Positions 1 to 6,167 of a DNA stretch of 12,218 nucleotides are shown here, in pieces (the stretch's first letter is position 1; each line of letters begins with the position of its first letter). The DNA comes from Citricoccus sp. WCRC_4. Lineage in GTDB: Bacteria; Actinomycetota; Actinomycetes; Actinomycetales; Micrococcaceae. Where the stretch lies: the NCBI GenBank assembly GCA_026645375.1, contig JAPFFX010000146.1:1-12218 (forward strand), read 5' to 3'. Both the position numbers and the translations under genes were made by a program. The notes beneath the pieces were generated by a model. The model saw nothing but the letters and a program-made list of their open reading frames with translations. It had not been told where the DNA came from and did no database searches.

Positions 1-1163
1 GTCGCGCTGACCTCGCCGTCGAGGGAGCGCGTGACCGGGCGGATCGCCTCGACGGTCGGCAGCACTCGCCCCGCGGGGTCGAGGTCGTCGAGCTGCTGGG
101 TGAGGTGCTGCAGGGCGACGGTGCGACCGTGCTTGACCCGGCCGACGGCGGGCGCCAGCTCGCCCGAGATCAGCGCCAGCACCGAGGTCTTGCCGGCGCC
201 GTTGACGCCCACGATGCCGACCCGGTCGCCCGGGCCGAGCCGCCAGGTCGCTCGCGAGAGCAGCGTGCGGGCTCCGCGCACCAGGTCGACGTCCTCGACG
301 TCGAGCACGTCCTTGCCGAGCCGCTGGGTCGCGAACCGCTGGAGCTCCAGCCGGTCCCGCGGCGGCGGCTCGTCCTCGATCAGGGTGGTCGCGGCGTCGA
401 CGCGGAACTTCGGTTTCGACGTGCGGGCGGGCGCGCCGCGGCGCAGCCAGGCCAGTTCCTTCTTCACCAGCTGCTGGCGCTTGGACTCCATCACGGCCGC
501 GGCGCGGTCCCGTTCGGCCCGGGCCAGCATCCAGGCCGCGTAGCCGCCGTCGAAGGGCTCGACCGTGGCGTCGTGCACCTCCCAGGTGCGGGTGCAGACC
601 TCGTCGAGGAACCAGCGGTCGTGCGTGACCACGAGCAGGCCGCCGTCGGTGGCCCGCCAGCGGGACCTCAGGTGCCCGGCGAGCCAGGCGACGCCCTCGA
701 CGTCGAGGTGGTTCGTGGGCTCGTCGAGGAAGATCAGGTCGTCGTCGCCGGCCAGCAGCCGCGCCAGGGCGGTGCGGCGTCGCTGTCCGCCGGAGAGGGT
801 CCCGACCGTGCGATCCCAGTCCAGGCCGCCGAGCAGGCCCCCCATGACGTCGCGGATCTTCGGGTCCGAGGCCCACACGTGGTCCGGGACGTCCCCGACG
901 ACGGCGTGTTTCACCGTGTCGGCGTCGTCGAGGTCGTCCCGCTGGTCCAGCACGCCCAGGGTGACGCCGCCCCGGCGGGTGACCCGGCCGGCGTCGGGCT
1001 CCTGCTGGCCGGCCAGGATGCGCATCAGCGTGGACTTGCCGTCACCGTTGCGGCCGACCAGGCCGATGCGGTCGCCCTCGTCCACGCCCAGGGAGACGGC
1101 GTCCAGGACGGTGCGGGTGCCGAAGGAGATGCCGATGTTCTCGGCGCCGAGCAGGTGTGCCAT
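1..1163 (-). CDS. ABC-F family ATPase, Uup-like (3' end cut by window edge)
   Basis: This is a soluble twin-ATPase of the ABC-F class. Members bind ribosomes or branched nucleic acids and are not transporters; there are no membrane segments. The visible 387 residues start MAHLLGAENIGISFG. The first cassette has Walker A GRNGDGKST (37-45), signature LSGGQ (123-127) and Walker B LIFLDEPT (143-150), followed by NHLD. The linker contains KKELAWLRRGAPARTSKPKFR-type sequence around 234-254, which matches the Uup-style linker better than EttA. The second cassette starts near 287 with Walker A GVNGAGKTS (319-327); its signature and Walker B lie beyond the window. The ATG start is supported by the immediate start of the ABC fold, but the purine-rich AAGGA lies 12 nt upstream, which is far for a ribosome binding site. 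It lies 73 nt after ispE on the same strand, an order common in actinobacteria. The family call is firm; the exact Uup role (recombination intermediates or ribosome) is inferred. Confidence 0.93.
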   Translation of the reverse strand, partial: MAHLLGAENIGISFGTRTVLDAVSLGVDEGDRIGLVGRNGDGKSTLMRILAGQQEPDAGRVTRRGGVTLGVLDQRDDLDDADTVKHAVVGDVPDHVWASDPKIRDVMGGLLGGLDWDRTVGTLSGGQRRRTALARLLAGDDDLIFLDEPTNHLDVEGVAWLAGHLRSRWRATDGGLLVVTHDRWFLDEVCTRTWEVHDATVEPFDGGYAAWMLARAERDRAAAVMESKRQQLVKKELAWLRRGAPARTSKPKFRVDAATTLIEDEPPPRDRLELQRFATQRLGKDVLDVEDVDLVRGARTLLSRATWRLGPGDRVGIVGVNGAGKTSVLALISGELAPAVGRVKHGRTVALQHLTQQLDDLDPAGRVLPTVEAIRPVTRSLDGEVSA

Positions 1164-1186
1164 GAAGCGGTGTGGTCCTTGGGTTC

Positions 1187-1193
1187 GGGGGGG
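1187..1193. repeat. Seven-base G run before the ABC-F gene
   Basis: An uninterrupted run of seven G on the plus strand (C on the coding strand) lies in the 73-nt ispE to ABC-F gap, about 24 nt before the ABC-F start. It is followed by a GT-rich stretch. It is the kind of tract that can slip, but no function is shown. Confidence 0.5.
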
Positions 1194-1218
1194 TGTGGTG
1201 TGGCCGGGGCGGATGAAC

Positions 1219-1234
1219 CGCGGTGAGCACCGCG
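1219..1234 (-). terminator. Hairpin just after ispE stop
   Basis: A 6-bp stem (CGCGGT / ACCGCG) with a 4-nt loop begins three bases after the ispE TAG on the minus strand. No T tract follows, as is usual in GC-rich actinobacteria. It may terminate or pause transcription between ispE and the ABC-F gene. It could also be an RNA-stabilising stem in one transcript. Confidence 0.4.
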
Positions 1235-1236
1235 CG

Positions 1237-2211
1237 CTAGAGCACGCGTGCTCCGTGCACCGGGCCGTGCACGGCGATCGCGGCCACGCCGGTGCGGTCC
1301 TCGAGGCGCGCGGCCAGCTGGAACGACTCCTCCGCGCTGCGCGTCAGGAACATCACCGTGGGGCCGGAACCGGAGACCTGGCCGGACAGCGCGCCCTCCT
1401 CCAGCCCGACGTCCAGCATCTCGGACAGCTCCGGCACCATGGTGGCCGCCGGGACCTGCAGGTCGTTGCGCAACAGCAGGGCCAGTTCCTCGGCGTGGCC
1501 GGCGGTGAGGGCCTGGACCAGGTCCCGGTCCACCTCCGGGTCCGTGTCCGGGGTGGGCAGGGCGCCCTCCTCGCGCAACCGGTCCAGCAGGGCGTAGACC
1601 TGCGGGGTGGACAGGCCGGTGGCCGCGGGCACCAGCACGAGGTGGACGGGGTGCCGGGCCAGCAGGGGGGTGAGCTCGTCACCGACGCCGAGCCCGACGG
1701 CGGCCCCGCCCATCACCGCGAACGGCACGTCTGCGCCCAGTGCCGCGCCGATCGAGGCCAGATCCTGCCGGGACAGCCCCGCGTCCCACAGCGCGGCACA
1801 GGCCGTCAGCGCTGCCGCGGCGTCCGCCGAACCGCCGCCCATGCCGCCGGCCACGGGCACCTGCTTGGTGATCTCCAGGTGCACCCCGTGGGTGGCCGGG
1901 TCCAGTCCGAGGTGCTCGCGCAGCAGTAGTGCGGCCCGGGCGGCCAGGTTGGAGGAGTCCTGCGGGATCAGGTCCGGGTCCACGAAGACACTGGAGTTGT
2001 CCGCGAGGGAGACGGTGACGTCCCCGTCCGCGCGGGGCGTGGCCGTGACCTCCTCCGCCATGGACACGGCCAGGTAGACGCTGGCGACGGGGTGGTAGCC
2101 GTCCGGCCGCGGGCTACCGACGGCCAGGGACAGGTTGACCTTGCCGGGGGCCTGCGCGGTCACGTGGCTGAACAAGCGGCCGGACTCGGGGGTGGAGGCC
2201 GTCGGGCTCAT
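1237..2211 (-). CDS. ispE: 4-diphosphocytidyl-2-C-methyl-D-erythritol kinase
   Basis: This cytosolic GHMP-family kinase phosphorylates the 2-hydroxyl of CDP-methylerythritol with ATP, the fourth step of the MEP pathway to isoprenoid precursors. The protein is 324 residues, slightly longer than the usual 280-315. Visible motifs are APGKVNLSL (21-29) with the substrate-side Lys24; the glycine-rich ATP loop PVAGGMGGGSADAAAAL (119-135); GADVPF (159-164) with the probable catalytic Asp161; and the third GHMP motif GSGPTVMF (281-288). The ATG overlaps the rsmA stop codon by 4 nt (ATGA), which indicates translational coupling and fixes the start. The first 18 residues precede the conserved core and look unconserved. 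The rsmA-ispE pairing is standard in actinobacteria. All key residues are present, so the enzyme should be active. Confidence 0.97.
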   Translation of the reverse strand: MSPTASTPESGRLFSHVTAQAPGKVNLSLAVGSPRPDGYHPVASVYLAVSMAEEVTATPRADGDVTVSLADNSSVFVDPDLIPQDSSNLAARAALLLREHLGLDPATHGVHLEITKQVPVAGGMGGGSADAAAALTACAALWDAGLSRQDLASIGAALGADVPFAVMGGAAVGLGVGDELTPLLARHPVHLVLVPAATGLSTPQVYALLDRLREEGALPTPDTDPEVDRDLVQALTAGHAEELALLLRNDLQVPAATMVPELSEMLDVGLEEGALSGQVSGSGPTVMFLTRSAEESFQLAARLEDRTGVAAIAVHGPVHGARVL

Positions 2212-3116
2212 GCGCCGGTACCCCGTTCCGGCCGGGCGGCGGCGATCCGGGCGAAGGCCTCGATGCCGAGCACCTCTCCGCGGGCCCGGGGGTCCACTCC
2301 GGCGGCGCGCAGTGCGGTCTCGGCGGCGGCGGGCGAGCCGGCCCAGCCGGCCAGCGCGGCGCGCAGGGTCTTGCGCCGTTGGGCGAAGGCGGCGTCCACC
2401 ACGGCGAAGACCTGTTGCCGCGTGGCGGTGGTCTCCGGCGGGTTGCGCCGGGTGAAGGCCACGAGACCGGACTGGATCTTGGGCGCGGGCCAGAAGACGT
2501 TCTTGCCGATGGTCCCGGCCTTGCGCACCTCGGCATACCAGGCCGCCTTGGCCGAGGGCACCCCGTAGACCTTGGAGCCGGGGTCCGCGGCGAGGCGATC
2601 GGCCACCTCCTCCTGGACCATGACCAGTCCGTGCCGCAGGGAGGGCATCTCCGCCAGCAGGTGCAGCAGCACCGGGACGGCCACGTTGTAGGGCAGGTTG
2701 GCCACGAGCGCGGTGGGTGGACCGGGGGCCCTGGCGGGACGCACGGAGTCGATGGCCGCGGCGGAGACGTGCATCGCGTCGGCGAGCAGGACCCCGAGGC
2801 GGTCGTCGGCACCGGGGCGGAATTCGGACGCGGTCCGCGCCAGCCGTCCGGCCGGGACCGGGTCGATCTCCACGGCGGTGACGGCGGCGGCGGCGTCCAG
2901 CAGGCCCAGCGTCAGGGAGCCCAGGCCGGGGCCGACCTCCAGGACGTGCTCCTCGGCCGTGGTCCCGGAGGCAGCGGTGATCCGCCGGATGGTGTTCGGG
3001 TCGATGACGAAGTTCTGTCCGAGCGTCTTCGTGGGCCGCAGGTCCAGCTCCGTGGCCAGCCGGCGGATGTCGGTGGCGGAGAGCAGGGGGGCATCGGGGG
3101 CGGTCACGCGTTCCAT
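2208..3116 (-). CDS. rsmA: 16S rRNA (adenine1518-N6/adenine1519-N6)-dimethyltransferase
   Basis: RsmA (KsgA) uses S-adenosylmethionine to dimethylate two adjacent adenines in the 3' terminal hairpin of 16S rRNA, a late 30S assembly step. The 302-residue length is normal for the family. The N-terminal KTLGQNFVID (30-39) is the family hallmark. The SAM-binding loop is LEVGPGLGSLTLGLL (59-73), followed by the acidic VEID (82-85). The catalytic motif is NLPYNV (140-145). The C-terminal RRKTLRAAL stretch (247-255) is typical of the small helical domain. The start ATG at 3114-3116 follows a short purine-rich TAGG only. Its stop overlaps the ispE start (ATGA). A strong hairpin lies 18 nt upstream of this start, so expression depends on readthrough from rpf or on a promoter within the end of rpf that I cannot identify. 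Confidence 0.97.
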   Translation of the reverse strand: MERVTAPDAPLLSATDIRRLATELDLRPTKTLGQNFVIDPNTIRRITAASGTTAEEHVLEVGPGLGSLTLGLLDAAAAVTAVEIDPVPAGRLARTASEFRPGADDRLGVLLADAMHVSAAAIDSVRPARAPGPPTALVANLPYNVAVPVLLHLLAEMPSLRHGLVMVQEEVADRLAADPGSKVYGVPSAKAAWYAEVRKAGTIGKNVFWPAPKIQSGLVAFTRRNPPETTATRQQVFAVVDAAFAQRRKTLRAALAGWAGSPAAAETALRAAGVDPRARGEVLGIEAFARIAAARPERGTGA

Positions 3117-3134
3117 CCTACGGGGGCGGCAATG

Positions 3135-3164
3135 CCCAAGGGCCCGCCGGAGCGGGCCCTTGGG
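3135..3164 (-). terminator. Perfect 13-bp hairpin between rpf and rsmA
   Basis: The arms CCCAAGGGCCCGC (3135-3147) and GCGGGCCCTTGGG (3152-3164) pair perfectly around the 4-nt loop CGGA. It lies 40 nt after the rpf stop and 18 nt before the rsmA ATG, both on the minus strand. No T run follows. It most likely acts as a terminator or partial attenuator separating rpf from rsmA-ispE. Confidence 0.75.
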
Positions 3165-3204
3165 GATAACGGGTGTTCGGTGGCTCGCGCCGGCGCGCCG
3201 TGGA

Positions 3205-4242
3205 TCAGCGCAGGCCGAGCTTGGAGGAGCAGGCGGGCCAGTGTCCCCAGCCGCCGCTGGAGCGCAGCACCTCGGCGGTGGCGATCTGCTCGGCGGGCGT
3301 GGCCTGGTGCGGCAGCGGTGCGTAGCGGGTGCCGCCGGCGCCGGCCCAGGAGGAGGCGGAGAACTGCAGGCCGCCGTAGTAACCGTTGCCGGTGTTGGTG
3401 GACCAGTTGCCGCCGGACTCGCACTGGGCCAGGGCCTGCCAGGCGCCCGAGGCGGGGGCGGAGGCCTGCGAGGGCTTGGGGGCGGGGGTGGCGGCGCGCG
3501 GGGTGGTCGGGCGGGCAGCGGAGGAGCTGGCTGAGGAGGAGGTGGACGACGAGGAGCTGGGCGCCTCCGTGCGGGCCGGCTGCGGTGCCGGCTTCGGGGC
3601 CGGGGCCTTGGTGCCGACGGCGATGCGCCGGTCCACCGGTTCGCGCACGGTCTCGGTCGCGGCGGCCTTCCGGCCGGTCTCCTTGCCGTTCACGGTGGTG
3701 ACGGTCCAGGTGGTGACCTGCTTGCCGGCGCGGCCCTCGGTCACGACCTCGGTCTTGCCGCGGGCCAGGTCCTTGTCCTGGACCCTGACGGTCTCGAACG
3801 GCAGGGCCTTCGTGGTGGTTGCCGTGGCGGTGTCCACGCGCTGCACGGTGACGGTCATGCCGGAGGTGACGGGGGTGTCCCCGGCGGGAGAGAGGCGGTC
3901 GTTGCCGTCGAAGGTGACCTTGCCCTGGCGCAGGGCGTCCTCGACGGTCGCCGCGTCGGTGGCGAAGGCCCGCTCGAACGTGCCGGACTTCACGGTGACG
4001 GCCTTGGGCAGGACCACGTCGACCTGCGAGGCGCGCTCGAGGTTCAGGACGGTGGAACCCAGGGACCCGGAATCGGCGCCGTCGGCTTCGTGGGCGGAGG
4101 CCGGGGCCGCGTCCTCGGCGGAGGCGGTGGCCTCGGCGCCGCGCTGGGTGGACACCAGGGTCACCAGTCCCACGACCACCAGGGCCAGGGCGGCCACCTG
4201 GGCGATCAGCTTGGCCAGACGGCCCTTCATCACTCGTGCCAT
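3205..4242 (-). CDS. Resuscitation-promoting factor, RpfB-like (DUF348-G5-Rpf)
   Basis: This is a secreted or membrane-anchored lytic transglycosylase-like muralytic enzyme that cleaves peptidoglycan and promotes exit from dormancy. Numbered from the chosen ATG (345 residues), MARVMKGRLAK gives a basic n-region, then a hydrophobic segment (10-30) without an obvious lipobox. One DUF348 unit spans about 74-117 and a G5 domain about 140-212. An Ala/Pro/Ser/Thr linker (213-265) leads to the C-terminal Rpf catalytic domain (266-342). In that domain LAQCESGGNW carries the catalytic Glu275, and Cys274 can pair with Cys338 in WPACSSK. M. tuberculosis RpfB carries three DUF348 units, so this is a shorter stalk. 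A GTG start at 4272 would add ten residues but has no ribosome binding site; ATG 4242 has GGAT just upstream; ATG 4230 is also possible. The order tatD-rpf-rsmA matches rpfB loci. The promoter lies at about 4332-4361. Confidence 0.93.
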   Translation of the reverse strand: MARVMKGRLAKLIAQVAALALVVVGLVTLVSTQRGAEATASAEDAAPASAHEADGADSGSLGSTVLNLERASQVDVVLPKAVTVKSGTFERAFATDAATVEDALRQGKVTFDGNDRLSPAGDTPVTSGMTVTVQRVDTATATTTKALPFETVRVQDKDLARGKTEVVTEGRAGKQVTTWTVTTVNGKETGRKAAATETVREPVDRRIAVGTKAPAPKPAPQPARTEAPSSSSSTSSSASSSAARPTTPRAATPAPKPSQASAPASGAWQALAQCESGGNWSTNTGNGYYGGLQFSASSWAGAGGTRYAPLPHQATPAEQIATAEVLRSSGGWGHWPACSSKLGLR

Positions 4243-4331
4243 GGATATCCAGTCGTCGTCGCATCCGGGCACGGGCTGCGGTCGGGCCCATGGCAGGCGT
4301 CCGACGGCCCGATCCGGCCAATTGGTGACCT

Positions 4332-4361
4332 ACGATAACGGCCGGATAACAAAGATATCAA
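4332..4361 (-). promoter_or_regulatory. rpf promoter (TTGATA, 18 nt, TATCGT)
   Basis: Read on the minus strand, TTGATA (4356-4361) lies 18 nt before TATCGT (4332-4337). These match the -35 and -10 consensus at 5 of 6 and 4 of 6 positions. They sit in the only AT-rich stretch of the tatD-rpf gap. Transcription would start near 4325, giving a leader of about 83 nt to ATG 4242. Confidence 0.6.
4334..4352 (+). promoter_or_regulatory. Putative MtrA-type operator: GATAAC direct repeat, 11-nt period
   Basis: GATAACGG (4334-4341), a 3-nt spacer CCG, and GATAACAA (4345-4352) form an 8-3-8 direct repeat inside the rpf promoter. This geometry and the ATAAC core resemble the binding motif I recall for the response regulator MtrA, which controls peptidoglycan hydrolase genes in corynebacteria, mycobacteria and streptomycetes. 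The repeat is seen directly; the regulator is inferred. Confidence 0.5.
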
Positions 4362-4415
4362 ATTGGTCACGAACCGGCGTGGTCAGAGCGCCTTTCCGTC
4401 ATCCTGGGGCAGCCC

Positions 4416-5426
4416 TCAGAACTCGCCGTAGACCCTCCGGGTGTTGGCGGCGACCGCCGCGCTCAGGGCGTCGACCTCCACGCCCCGGACCTCGGCCATC
4501 CGCCGGACCGTCAGGGGCACGAGGTAGGGCGCGTTCGGCTGGCCGCGATGCGGGTGCGGGGTCAGGAAGGGGGCGTCCGTCTCCACCAGGACCAGGTCCT
4601 CCCGGGCCTCGGCCAGGGCGGCCCGGAGGTCGTCGTTCGCGGCGAAGGTCACCGGGCCGGCGAAGGACATGTGCCAGCCGTGCTCGTTGCAGGTCCGGGC
4701 CAGGGAGGCGTCGCCGGAGAAGCAGTGGAACACCACCTTCTCCGGCAGGTCCGGGGTGTCCAGCAGGATCCGCACCACGTCATCGTGGGCGTCCCGGTCG
4801 TGGATCTGCACGGCCTTGCCGAGGCGGTGGGCCAGGTCCAGGTGCCACCGGAACGCCTCCTGCTGGGCACCGACCCCCTCGGGCCCGGTGCGGTAGTAGT
4901 CCAGTCCCGTCTCCCCCACCGCCCGCACCCGCGGGTGGGCGGCCATCTGCTCGATCTGCTCCAGGGCGGCGTCGAGGTGCCCGCGCTCGGCCAACCGGGC
5001 GGCGTCGTTGGGGTGGATGGCCACGGCCCCGAGCAGTCGCGGCTCGGCTTCGATGGCCGCCAGCGTGAACCGGGCCGACTCCACGTCGCAGCCGACCTGG
5101 ACGGCACCGGCCACCCCGACGGCCGCGGCCGCGTCCATGGCCTGGTGCACGTCCACGGTCACGAGACCGTCACGGAAGTCCAGGTGGGTGTGGTTGTCCA
5201 CCACGGGCACCGCCAGCGGTTCGGGTGCGGGCGGGTACTCCAGGCGGCGCTTGCGCCGCGACTTCTCCTCGGTGGGCTGGCGCCGGCGCTCACCGGGCAC
5301 CCCGGGCACCTCGTCCGCGGCCGGACGATAGGCCGCCGGGACCGCCGCGCCCAGGGGGCCGACGCGATCACCGGGACCGGCGGGATCGGTGGACGGGGTG
5401 GCGCGGACGTCGTCAGGGGTGGACAT
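4416..5426 (-). CDS. tatD: TatD family metal-dependent deoxyribonuclease
   Basis: This is a TIM-barrel metallohydrolase of the TatD/YcfH family, which acts as a 3'-5' DNase with suggested roles in DNA repair and turnover. The 336-residue protein has about 73 extra N-terminal residues, rich in Pro, Ala and charged residues and including a basic EEKSRRKRRLE patch, before the barrel. The core starts at VVDNHTHLDF (75-84) with metal ligands His79 and His81. It continues with AIHPND (136-141), GETGLDYY (171-178, Glu172), QIHDRDAHDD (207-216, His209), VFHCFSGD (232-239, His234) and ETDAPFLTP (282-290, Asp284). All expected metal ligands are present. The ATG lies only six bases after a TAGCAT hexamer, which suggests a leaderless mRNA; no good ribosome binding site is seen. 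metG, often its upstream neighbour in actinobacteria, is not here. Confidence 0.95.
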   Translation of the reverse strand: MSTPDDVRATPSTDPAGPGDRVGPLGAAVPAAYRPAADEVPGVPGERRRQPTEEKSRRKRRLEYPPAPEPLAVPVVDNHTHLDFRDGLVTVDVHQAMDAAAAVGVAGAVQVGCDVESARFTLAAIEAEPRLLGAVAIHPNDAARLAERGHLDAALEQIEQMAAHPRVRAVGETGLDYYRTGPEGVGAQQEAFRWHLDLAHRLGKAVQIHDRDAHDDVVRILLDTPDLPEKVVFHCFSGDASLARTCNEHGWHMSFAGPVTFAANDDLRAALAEAREDLVLVETDAPFLTPHPHRGQPNAPYLVPLTVRRMAEVRGVEVDALSAAVAANTRRVYGEF

Positions 5427-5432
5427 GTCTTC

Positions 5433-5438
5433 ATGCTA
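5433..5438 (-). promoter_or_regulatory. Candidate -10 of leaderless tatD transcript
   Basis: TAGCAT on the minus strand matches TATAAT at 4 of 6 positions and ends 6 nt before the tatD ATG. Initiation would therefore fall at the start codon itself. No convincing -35 is visible. Confidence 0.4.
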
Positions 5439-5502
5439 GGTCGCCCACCGGGCCGCATGACCGCAGGAGTCGGCGCCGACGAACGTGGGCCGCCACCCTC
5501 GA

Positions 5503-5508
5503 TACGAT
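5503..5508 (+). promoter_or_regulatory. Candidate -10 of leaderless phosphatase transcript
   Basis: TACGAT matches TATAAT at 4 of 6 positions and ends 6 nt before the ATG at 5515, so the mRNA would begin at the start codon. The spacing equals that of the divergent tatD hexamer. The -35 region is weak. Confidence 0.4.
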
Positions 5509-5514
5509 GGCCGG

Positions 5515-6129
5515 ATGACTGAACCGCAGGCCACCGTACTGTTCGTGTGCACGGGCAACATCTGCCGTTCCGCCTACGGCCACCACCTGCTGGCCCGCCG
5601 GCTGGAGGACGCCGCCCCGGGCCGGTACCGGGTCGCCTCGGCGGGCACGCAGGTCAACCCCCGGCTCACGGTGCCGCCCCAGGTCCACGCCCTGCCGCTG
5701 GCCGGCTCCCTGAACACCCTCACCGACCATGCCCCCACGCAGCTGTCCGGGCGGACCGTGGCGAGGGCCGACCTGATCCTGGCCGCGACCTCTGACCACT
5801 CGGCCGTCATCCTGCGGGAGACACCGGCGGCGCTGAACCGGTCCTTCACCATGCTCGAGTTCGGGGCGGCGGCCCGGGCGATGGCCGCGGGGGCGATCCC
5901 GGCATGGTCCGCCCCGGCCGCGGGATCGTCCACCCTGGCCGAGGACGTGCGCTCGCTGGCCCGGCACGTCTCGCGGCATCGTCCCGTGGTCCGCGGGTCC
6001 ATGGCGACGATCGACCTGTCCGACCCCTACGGCCAGGCGGACGCGGCCTACACGGAGATGGCGACCGCGCTGGAACCGGCCGTCGAGCACATCGCCGCAC
6101 TGCTGGCCGGCCTGGCCCGCCGCGGCTGA
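5515..6129 (+). CDS. Low-molecular-weight protein-tyrosine-phosphatase
   Basis: This cytosolic phosphatase fold hydrolyses phosphotyrosine; relatives act on exopolysaccharide kinases or host proteins, and the same fold includes arsenate reductases. The 204-residue protein starts MTEPQATVLF and at once shows the P-loop CTGNICRS (12-19), with nucleophile Cys12 and Arg18 of the CX5R motif. The general-acid Asp is Asp170 in the LSDPYG motif (168-173). The usual family length is 140-180; extra sequence lies between about 108 and 160 (Ala-rich, Trp131). A GTG start at 5485 would add ten residues but lies upstream of the likely -10 element, so ATG 5515 is preferred. The gene stands alone, divergent from tatD and convergent with pth. 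No tyrosine kinase or polysaccharide gene is nearby, so the substrate is unknown. Confidence 0.9.
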   Translation: MTEPQATVLFVCTGNICRSAYGHHLLARRLEDAAPGRYRVASAGTQVNPRLTVPPQVHALPLAGSLNTLTDHAPTQLSGRTVARADLILAATSDHSAVILRETPAALNRSFTMLEFGAAARAMAAGAIPAWSAPAAGSSTLAEDVRSLARHVSRHRPVVRGSMATIDLSDPYGQADAAYTEMATALEPAVEHIAALLAGLARRG

Positions 6130-6149
6130 GGGAGCGGATGGGCCGGCGT

Positions 6150-6167
6150 CGGGCGCCTCAGCGCCCG
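6150..6167. terminator. Hairpin at the phosphatase/pth convergence
   Basis: A 7-bp GC stem (CGGGCGC / GCGCCCG) with loop CTCA begins 20 nt after the phosphatase stop. Its loop contains the pth stop codon. It could serve both converging genes. No T tract follows on either strand. Confidence 0.45.

Larger units (their letters stand above)
4320..4370. repeat. Repeats flanking the rpf promoter
   Basis: AATTGGT occurs at 4320-4326 and 4361-4367 as a direct repeat of period 41. GTGACC (4325-4330) and GGTCAC (4365-4370) form an inverted repeat that encloses the promoter and the GATAAC repeat. They may be a second regulator site or a looping pair; no identity is assigned. Confidence 0.4.

Noticed and set aside
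105..1226. Long plus-strand open frame opposite the ABC-F gene
   Set aside because: It is antisense to a clear ABC-F ATPase and its translation is low-complexity Gly/Val/Ala/Asp-rich with no motif; such shadows are expected in very GC-rich DNA.
2379..3701. 440-codon plus-strand open frame across rsmA and rpf
   Set aside because: It runs antisense through two recognised genes and their terminator hairpin, with Arg/Gly-rich sequence and no domain.
3104..4321. 405-codon minus-strand frame overlapping rpf
   Set aside because: Same strand but another frame; it reads Arg/Gly/His-rich sequence while the rpf frame gives intact DUF348, G5 and Rpf domains.
4243..4415. Cyclic-di-AMP (ydaO type) riboswitch, known before some actinobacterial rpf genes
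   Set aside because: The leader after the likely transcription start is only about 83 nt and I could not see the conserved ydaO core; a covariance-model search would settle this.
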